From Adineta vaga (taxonomy: Eukaryota; Rotifera), in contig CP075493.1 of assembly GCA_021613535.1 (NCBI GenBank), positions 4,030,001 through 4,094,000 of the forward strand: DNA of 64,000 nucleotides, written 5' to 3'. Positions 56,078-64,000 of this stretch are shown here, in pieces. A program made the position numbers and the translations under genes. A model generated the notes under the pieces. It did not search any database. It was given only the letters and a program-made list of their open reading frames with translations, and was not told the origin of the DNA. Each line of letters starts with the position of its first letter. Within the stretch, counting starts at the first letter, position 1.

Positions 56078-57363
56078 ATATATATTCTATACCGGATTTG
56101 TTCACTCTGTTATAAATGAGCAAATCATAAAAGTTGTCTTTTGTAATGATTACCCTCGTTTTATTCATAAAAAAGTATACAGAGAGAATTAATTTTTCAT
56201 ATTACTTAAGATAAGCATATGGATACTGTAATATAATTAGATTAACGAAAATTATTCTAATGACTACAGAAATAAAGTTAATAAGTAGATTTTATCTTCC
56301 TGTCAATTCATGGTTGTTACTATTCGAAATAGGAATATAGTTATTCTATTTTCAATATCTTTCTTATTAAATTTTACTCTTTTACCTATATGATTAAACT
56401 TTATCGTTGAGAGGGACCTTGTGAATATATAAAAACTCTATTGGATATAAATAAATAAAATGAAAAATAATCTTTATTTTGATTATTTTTACTCGAAAAA
56501 TATTTATAAGATTAGTCAAAATAAATATACAAAAGAACTTGAGTATTAAACGAAAAATGTGTGAAAAGATAACAAGAATAAAAATAGTTGACTTTAAATT
56601 GACAAAGAAGAAAGACATATAAAATATATATTTTCATACCTTTTTATCTAATTATGGTTATAAACTTTTTATTAACAGAAGATTTGGAAAATAAATTGAA
56701 CAAATTTAAAAGATAATCCATTATATATTATTGATTTCAACCTCGTCGTATTCATGAGGTCATTTAAAATTAAAAGATATGATCTTTTAGGAAGATTTCA
56801 TTTCATAGACAAATGAAAATTATCTCACATTTATACTAGGTATTGAAAATAATGAAAGTAACATGGATGTTTTGACTGGTAATGAAAACGATGGAATTAT
56901 AACAGTTATTTATACAAGTGTAAAAAATATTTACCAATCAGTTGAAATGATTATTATTGACATACGTTAACAATGAAGTACGATGCTGAGAGTATACTAT
57001 GTAATTCCTTTACATTAAAAGTAAGCAATCCGCCTAATTTATTACGAATAGGGAAGCCCGAATGTTGAGAAGAAAAGAATCTTTTAGCAAATAGAAATGA
57101 AGATCCTTGAAAAGCTGAGCTTTATTTATTCATATTCAATATAAAAAAAAAGATGTCATTTGGAAAACGATCTTTACAAAATCTCATCAAAACAAAATAT
57201 TCAACACGATTAACAAAAAAATCTCGCTCATTTTCGGCGCAACGCATCAACACATAGATCGGGAGTTTTAATAACACTCCAACTATCAAAATTGATTGAC
57301 TTTTATCAAAGAGAACATTGAAAAAAAAACAATTTAATGTTTACAAATCATCCCAATAACTAA
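56078..57363. other. Very AT-rich intergenic region
   Basis: 1.3 kb with no coding pattern; short poly-A/T tracts only. Confidence 0.5.
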
Positions 57364-57792
57364 CTATGGAACCATTGAACCCTCGATTAACCATCGATGG
57401 AAGTTGACGGATGTTATAGGAGAATCGTTATTCATTAATCTGAACCAATTATATAAAAAGGCGAATAGAACATAAACGAATGTCAGTAATATTTCTTTAA
57501 TAAACACGACAAACACGTAGAAAGATCTGTTTTCTAATTCATAAGAACGTAACCGGATATATGGAAGAATGGCACACATCAAAATACGAAAACAAGAAGA
57601 GATCTTTAATAAAACTATAACATCTAACAATAAATTGATGTAGATCAAAGAAAAAATCACATAAAGTAGTGTTGTAACGAACACATGACTCAGTAACGAT
57701 AATCTGGAGTCGGCTAAGCATTGTATTTGTTTGTTCATAATTGTAGAGAATTGTTCTGGTATTAATTCTAATGTTGTATTTGTCAACGACAT
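57364..57792 (-). CDS. Possible three-TM membrane protein
   Basis: 142-aa frame, MSLTNTTLELIPEQFSTIMN then hydrophobic segments around residues 38-62, 68-82 and 95-118. No family recognised. The pattern of the last two segments is loosely shared with the frame at 58248-58600 on the same strand, so the two may be diverged copies. AT-rich DNA makes spurious hydrophobic frames common, hence low confidence. Confidence 0.35.
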   Translation of the reverse strand: MSLTNTTLELIPEQFSTIMNKQIQCLADSRLSLLSHVFVTTLLYVIFSLIYINLLLDVIVLLKISSCFRILMCAILPYIRLRSYELENRSFYVFVVFIKEILLTFVYVLFAFLYNWFRLMNNDSPITSVNFHRWLIEGSMVP

Positions 57793-58247
57793 TGATCAAT
57801 TTATCGACAAAAATAATGGGAAAAAATCGACTTCTACAAAAGACAATCGGTAAATTTCTCAACTATTTTCAATGATTAATGTCGTCGTGCGAAAAAAAAC
57901 AATCTTATATATATCGAACATTTTTTCTTTGTTTTGTGACCGTCGGGAAAGAGATCAACAATAAACAATAATTGTATTCTTCTATCCATTCGACTAAAAG
58001 TGAGCAAATAAAATTCGTCGAGCACAAAAACTGATTCGTTTTTTTTCTCCAAAGAAGTGGTATTTTGAATCAAAATCAATAACATATATCTAATTCGAAT
58101 AATCAGTATATATAAATGACGCATAACAACAGTTTTTAAAAATCTACTTCAAAGAAAAATCAATCACTATAAATCATTTACTCTTGTCTATCCATTTCAG
58201 AAAAACGTTCATCATTCATTTGAAGAATTATCTCATATTTTATTGAT

Positions 58248-58609
58248 TCAAGTACAATAGTTAGTTGAATATAAAAAAGCAAATAAGTAAGGCAATTTTG
58301 ATACAATAAATAAGAATGTAAGTCTAATAGATATTAATATTATGAATAAGTTTAGAAAGCCTTCGACAAATATGAGCAATAGATAAATGTCAATCTCATC
58401 GAAATTTGGATTCAATTGAAGAAAATAATTTGTGAGAAATTTTGAGAACTGATGTATCCGAAAAGATAATGCAAACATTATGGATAATGCATATGGCCAT
58501 GAAAAAAGCAGTTTGATCGAAATCTTGATTGAGATTTGGAAAAGGAATTCGATGGATATCACTAATACGAAATATTTTGTATGATGGGCTTGCACATAGC
58601 TTCTAGCCA
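58248..58609 (-). CDS. Possible membrane protein remnant
   Basis: Frame from the inner ATG (MARSYVQAHHTKYFVLVISI) to 58248 with three hydrophobic stretches. The open frame extends further upstream to 58781 through a sharply GC-richer segment (58597-58830) with different codon use, so that upper part is probably foreign to this frame. No family recognised. Confidence 0.25.
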
Positions 58610-59159
58610 TTATTTCTGATGGTGCTAAGTATTTCACCATAATCCGGCACTTCGGACTATGATCGCCGTTTTCGGCCGTTTCTTGCTGCAAAACGACCAT
58701 CTTTTTACACCGTATTTCTATAGATTTCTGGGTAAACGGATTACGGTGGCGTACTAGTGCCGGTTTTCGCTGTTTTTCCATCGTTTAAGGCAGTTTACGA
58801 CGCCGCTTTCTTTGACCTGGGGAATATTTATCCTACATACCATAGAAATCGATCAAATGACGAACTTTAACATTTTCACATAGATAAGAGGAAAACATTT
58901 TCTCTATTAAAGTCACATTGTTTTCTCTTTCATTCTGTTTCCATCGAGAATACAGTATTAGTATATCATCAAAGACCAATGACTCATACGTTTTCTTCCA
59001 TAGAATATAGTCGAACTTATGCATTTTATCTCGATTGGGCCTTTTGATAGCGAGACTATGAGTATAAAAAAAATTAGGAATTGAATGGTAAAACGAACGA
59101 TATCTTTCGCATAACGAAACGATTTCTTGAACATAGTTTGGAAAGTATGAATAATACAA

Positions 59160-61566
59160 GAAATATCAACATCCGTTCAGTATTAATACTTTTCAAATAC
59201 AATCTTTCTCATTTAGGCATGATACTTTTTATCCTTTCTACAGTATCCAAGATTAACAATTAAAGAACCGATTAGATAATGGCGTTTTGAAGAGAACTAA
59301 TTCCTTTTATGAATGTATTTGTTCTTGTTTGATTCTGTAAGTCGTTTGTAGAATACAATGTTATTTTTATGCTAATAAACTCTATAAATGTTACATGTTT
59401 ATAATGATGTATTCAAAGTTTTGAACATATATTTCAAATTTAGAAATCAAGTTTAGATATTATCGGAGATTCTTTTCTTCTTGTGGTTTATCAGTATTAG
59501 ATAAAAATATATGAAAGATATCGCACTAAAAATTGAAGTTCCTTCTGTATCACTATGATAAAGGAGAAGTTCTAATTATAATCAACTGAATGTCTGGGTA
59601 ATACGTACGTGCAGTATTGGAAAATAAATTATCAAACTGCTTTATTAACATATGTTTACTAATACAAAATACTTCTGTTGAAAATTCTTTCTATGTAATC
59701 TTTTCATTCGAAAAGCAAAATATGCAACTGTTAATTGGAATAACAATTTGCAGTTACCCTCCATTTGAAATCTTATAATAGTTCACTATTTTTTATGCAT
59801 ATAAGAGAAAATTAATCAGATACTTAATTTATTTTTGAAGAAAACTTTTTCTAACAGAAAAATAGAGCTATCTACGAATCGAATCATGCATTCAAGAAAT
59901 TTTTCGTAGACTCTTTTTGATAAAAAACGATTAATCATATCAAACAGTTTCATAGGAATATCTTACAAAACAAACATATTTTAACAAGTATTTGATCTAA
60001 ACATTACAAAATAAAAGTACATTTTATTGCTATAACACAGATATCCGTAAGAAAAGTTTGGCAAACCATTTCGATCTTTTATTTTTCTATTGAAAACAAT
60101 TCTTTTTCTTGTATCATTAAATTAATTTGATTTGAAAGATTTTTTCTTTCAAAATCCATTGAACAGAATACAAATGAGCAGTATGAAGATAATTCTTTCG
60201 ATAATATCGATTTTATTCTACGATAATTATTTTTTATTCAGTTTTCTTGTTTTCTAATATTCTTTTCAGAGATCATGAAAAATTAATTGAATTATTTCGT
60301 TCAAATAAGAATGTTTTATTTCACTTCATTGCTATATTCAAGTAGAACCTCTACTTATGAAATCAATGTCGAAACAGTTTGTCTATCTTAGTAATGCCAT
60401 TACTCATTCACTTTCGAATGAATCTTTTGGTGATTCATCAGACTTGTTCTGCCTATTTATTCATCCATTAAACGACTATTGCAATGTTGTACCTGAGTAA
60501 TACACAATCGGAGAAATACGAAGAAAGCATCGAAATTCAATATAGGTACGTAAGAATAGTTTCTTTCAAAACAATATTCATGGACCTTCCTATGATTCAC
60601 ACAACGGTCACCGAAGAAATTTAATAGAGCTGTCACATCTTATATATCATATGTGTAAATACTTTATATCCTAGAATGCACAATTGTCTGAGAGTTGAAA
60701 AGATTCGACAATTTTATCATAAAATAGCTTTTGAGCGACACGAATCTATGAGGTGAAGTTTATCATGGATTTTGAATGTAATAATAACTCACAGTCATAC
60801 GATGTATTTATTGTAGTTTCAGTGTTTATGATATTTTGATGCTTGACGTACGTACTTCATAAACGAAAGATAAAAAGAAAATAACTAATACAGATAACTA
60901 TGAAACTTTTTAACAAAGACCAATGATTCTATTGTTCGATAATAAAGACTCTAGAGTGTATGTAGATCACGTTCATTTTAGCTAATATAGTTAGTAATCG
61001 ATGTAATTTATGCATAGAAATATTTTATATCATCTATTACATATTTAGTTTTATGGAACTGGTATTCGAATAATGATTTGTTATTCTTTCCACGTATCGC
61101 TGCAAGGTTTTTCTTTTCGTTTGTCATGTAATAAAAAACGCCTGTTGCTTGGGAACACGGTTTTTTCCAACATATAAATTTACTCAGTTGTCACGTATTT
61201 ATAATCGTCGGGAAAATAATTTTTTACAATTTCAGGTTAGTAAAAGTGAAGAACACGTAGATAAAAGTTGACTTTTTCCAGTATTTTGCAATGAAAATTG
61301 CGTAATTACGTCATCAGAGTGAAATATATGAGCATAGATGTGGGAAGAATAATGGATGGGTGAGACGCACGGATAAATAAATACATCACATCTTTAATTT
61401 CTTTGTCATTTATACGTCAATCTTTCAGTCCAGAAGGGTAAAGAGTAAAGAAAAACATAACGAATAAGTGAGCGATAAATAGATGCAGCTGATAAAAGAG
61501 ATGGGTATAAGTCGACTACACTTTAAATATATATAACTATTGTTTTCTTAAGATATTTATCCACAA
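59160..61566. other. Long AT-rich intergenic region
   Basis: 2.4 kb in which I find no gene, RNA or clear repeat on either strand. A short palindrome (AAGTAGAACCTCTACTT near 60340) is present. Confidence 0.5.
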
Positions 61567-63321
61567 ATGCCGAATAATAACATGGAAATATTGACTGTTC
61601 AAGACAATTTTCATGACACACATCGAAGTTTGAAAAACAAGTACAACTCATTGAAAAGAGATTTACAAGAGAGAATAAAAAAACTATGCGCGCAATCGAC
61701 ATCAAATGGTGTATTTTCATGTATGGCTATGGGTAGAGCTGGATTTCGGTACACAGGCGAAGTTAATACAACTATCTGTGATGATTGCCAGTTAGAAGTG
61801 TCTCAATGGACACAGACTATGATACCATTTGACGTTCATGCAGAACGTAATCCTCAATGTCCATTCGTTCTTTCTCGACTAAATAAATCTTCTGAGAAAT
61901 CAAGTGACTCAGAAAATACACCCAAACGTCATAAAATTGAATCATATACTAATAAATTCAAGCAGGATTTTAAATTGATCGAACTAGAAAAAATGAAACA
62001 AGTAAGACGTCGAACATTTTCACATTGGCAGAAAGATACACAACGATATAGTGAACAAATGATTGCCGCTGGTTTTTTTGCATGTAATGTGAGCGATCGT
62101 GTCATTTGTTTATATTGTGATATCATTTGTCAAGAATGGACAACTGATATTGATGATCCATTGGAGGTGCATAAAACTTTGTCACCTCAATGTCCTTATG
62201 TTCTTGCAATGTTAACACATCCTCAATCGTCGTTAATGACAACAAACCTCAATGATATTCCAATCGATACTATTAATATTAATACTGAACCTGAATTTGA
62301 TCAAACTATTCATACATCTTCATGCCATCCATTCTATAGTGAGATGACAAAACGTCTAGAATCTTTTGACACATGTTTACAAGAACGATCAGTATCTGTT
62401 GAAGAATTCGCTCGAGCCGGTTTCTTCTATTCAGATTCTAATGATATTACAAAATGTTTTAATTGCAATGGTACATTATCAAAATTAAATTCCATTAATG
62501 ATCCACTTATGGAACATATTCGATTGTATCCATTATGTGACTATGCAAAACAAGTGGGCGGAGATGAATATTGTCGAAAAATTCGAGAAGAGCAACGAAC
62601 TAATCGTGGTAGATAATAACCGTTTTACACTTCTTATTTTTCTTTGCTTTTCGTTTCTTTAGAAAACGATAGAACACCTGCAACCTTCAATTTCAGTCTA
62701 ATATCTCGTTATGTTGCAGCTCGAGTCGATTTATTTAGTTCACAGAATCTATTAGATCGATATTTTAAATTATCAGTAATAAAACGTTGTTGGGAAGATC
62801 AATTACAAGTGAAACGTAAAAAACTTTTCATTTATAGGACTCTATTTTTCATATGTTCATTTTTCTGTATTTATTTAGAAGATGATTTTCTCGAATGTGT
62901 TGATCTCTTTACTTCATGTACTATTCTTCAAAGACAGATCGATGTTATTCAAGGTAATAAAGATAACATTATCAATGTTGGTCAACGAATGAAAATGATT
63001 CGCGAGGGAAATCAATCGAATATGTTACCTACAACAAAACGTTCTACAATAAATCAGACGACGCCTGCAGAAACGGAACCAATTACAGCAATATCATCAA
63101 TTGAACCTACGATCACTAAAGAAATTAAGGCGATATCAGAAATAAAACCTGCAAGCAAAAAATCACTAGTAAATCCTTGTGCGATGTGTCGTGCAGAAGA
63201 GAAACAACTTGCTGCCATTCCATGTGGTCATTTTATAACTTGCATTGAATGCAGTCAGACACTTCGAATTTGTCCACAATGTCAGAAGGAAATCGCTGCA
63301 TACGTTCGAATTTATATCTGA
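61567..63321 (+). CDS. Inhibitor-of-apoptosis protein with three BIR domains and a RING finger
   Basis: Exons 61567-62608, 62663-62815 and 62879-63321 give 545 aa. The second intron (63 bp) has no stop and could also be read through as a hydrophobic 21-residue insert. BIR1 (about 38-102) has CDDC..H..C. BIR2 (about 143-218) has CLYC..H..C. BIR3 (about 255-330) has CFNC..H..C. All have the zinc pattern C-x2-C-x16-H-x6-C. A CARD-less linker leads to a C-terminal RING (CAMC, CGHFITCIEC, CPQC) ending in VRIYI like XIAP/cIAP. Such proteins bind caspases or IAP-binding motifs and act as E3 ubiquitin ligases. BIR3 lacks the Trp of the peptide-binding groove (KLNSIND in place of W.xxDDP). Confidence 0.93.
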
Positions 63322-64000
63322 TATCTACGTCCACCTTTTTGAACTATGAAGTTTATTCAAATATTTTCATCATCATTGTAATCTAAATGTGAGATGTAAA
63401 TCGAATGGAATTTCGAAGTATATCTTTTGTTTAAATAAATTTATACAAGAAATCGTAAACTAAGTATATCGCATTGTCATACATATACTTGTACAAATAG
63501 TGTGTCAACAGAAGTAATCTATGCAAGAATTTCAACTAGATAGGAAACTTGAAAACAGATATAAGGTACCATTTAAATTAAGAAGATTACAATAATGGTG
63601 TGATTACTTATTTTCGCTATCGCGCAACTTCAGATGCACATCCGTAATATCTGAAATGAATTTTTCATTTGCTATTTAAAATAGTTTTCAAGTAATTAGT
63701 CAAATAAGTACATCATCAAATCAGATGCTACTATCAACAGATCTAAAATTCAAACAGTAGTTCAAATTTTATCTGACATGATCGTATTTCTGTGCAATAT
63801 ACTAAAAGACAAAGTCTGCCTCGAAAAAATGTCTCTCAAAAATATAGAGGATAGTATCTTGGATAGAGTGAAAGCATCATACAAGCAATTTATTTCTGTA
63901 TAATCATCTTGTGATCTAAAAATTTTCGAATCGTGCTCTTTGTAACCATAATTGATTTTTTTCTAAATTTCAATAGAATCGGTCTCGAGTGCAATTCATT
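63322..64000. other. 3' flank, no gene seen
   Basis: AT-rich 679 bp; AAATAAATTTA at about 63435 could serve as the IAP poly(A) signal. Nothing else recognised. Confidence 0.45.

Noticed and set aside
57539-58124. Additional minus-strand frames overlapping 57364-57792 and beyond
   Set aside because: Shadow frames or AT-rich chance frames without motifs.
58833-59159. 108-codon minus-strand frame (MYYSYFPNYVQEIV)
   Set aside because: No motif, no splice partner, AT-rich region. Could be a remnant, but I cannot support it.

Overview
The window looks like nuclear DNA of a bdelloid rotifer (Rotaria/Adineta type). It is AT-rich, almost every intron is 46-80 bp with GT..AG ends, and it mixes conserved animal genes (RPL4, DDX47, BCCIP, POFUT1, MPI, CFAP58, Brachyury-like T-box, Emx-like homeobox, IAP) with orphan 7TM receptors and a few bacterial- or phage-like proteins. 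The species call is inference. The exon structures were assembled by hand from splice sites and phase agreement.

Layout. 1-8.1 kb: edge of a gene, a B-box protein, a dead and an intact 7TM receptor, a THEM6-like protein, a hidden four-exon membrane protein and an HSL-type hydrolase. 8.3-10.8 kb: three tandem tRNA-Arg(ACG) genes downstream of an unrecognised minus-strand gene. 11.3-14.7 kb: a papain-like peptidase, a membrane protein broken by one in-frame TAG, and a Cys-rich secreted protein. 14.9-19.8 kb: Emx-like homeobox, then BCCIP and DDX47 closely packed on the minus strand, with a tRNA-Ala(TGC) inside a BCCIP intron. 20-23.4 kb: two paralogous multi-pass membrane proteins sharing a 198-bp identical patch. 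24-36 kb: a three-member family of MAM-like/mucin-like type I membrane proteins (one pseudogene, two intact ten-exon genes) plus two tiny disordered paralogs. 36-42 kb: a dead receptor, the T-box gene and RPL4. 42.6-46.2 kb: MPI closely followed by a two-TM protein, then another receptor. 47.5-51 kb: a phage tail-collar-domain protein and POFUT1. 51.6-56.1 kb: CFAP58, a TA-flanked inverted-repeat element and a small membrane protein. 57-61 kb: poorly coding. 61.6-63.3 kb: a 3xBIR-RING IAP.

The genes do not form one pathway. The strongest system-level signals are two tight same-strand pairs (BCCIP-DDX47, 49 bp; MPI-TM protein, 83 bp) with a pyrimidine-rich splice acceptor just before the downstream ATG, as expected for spliced-leader trans-splicing, and local homogenisation of duplicated genes whose ends have diverged.
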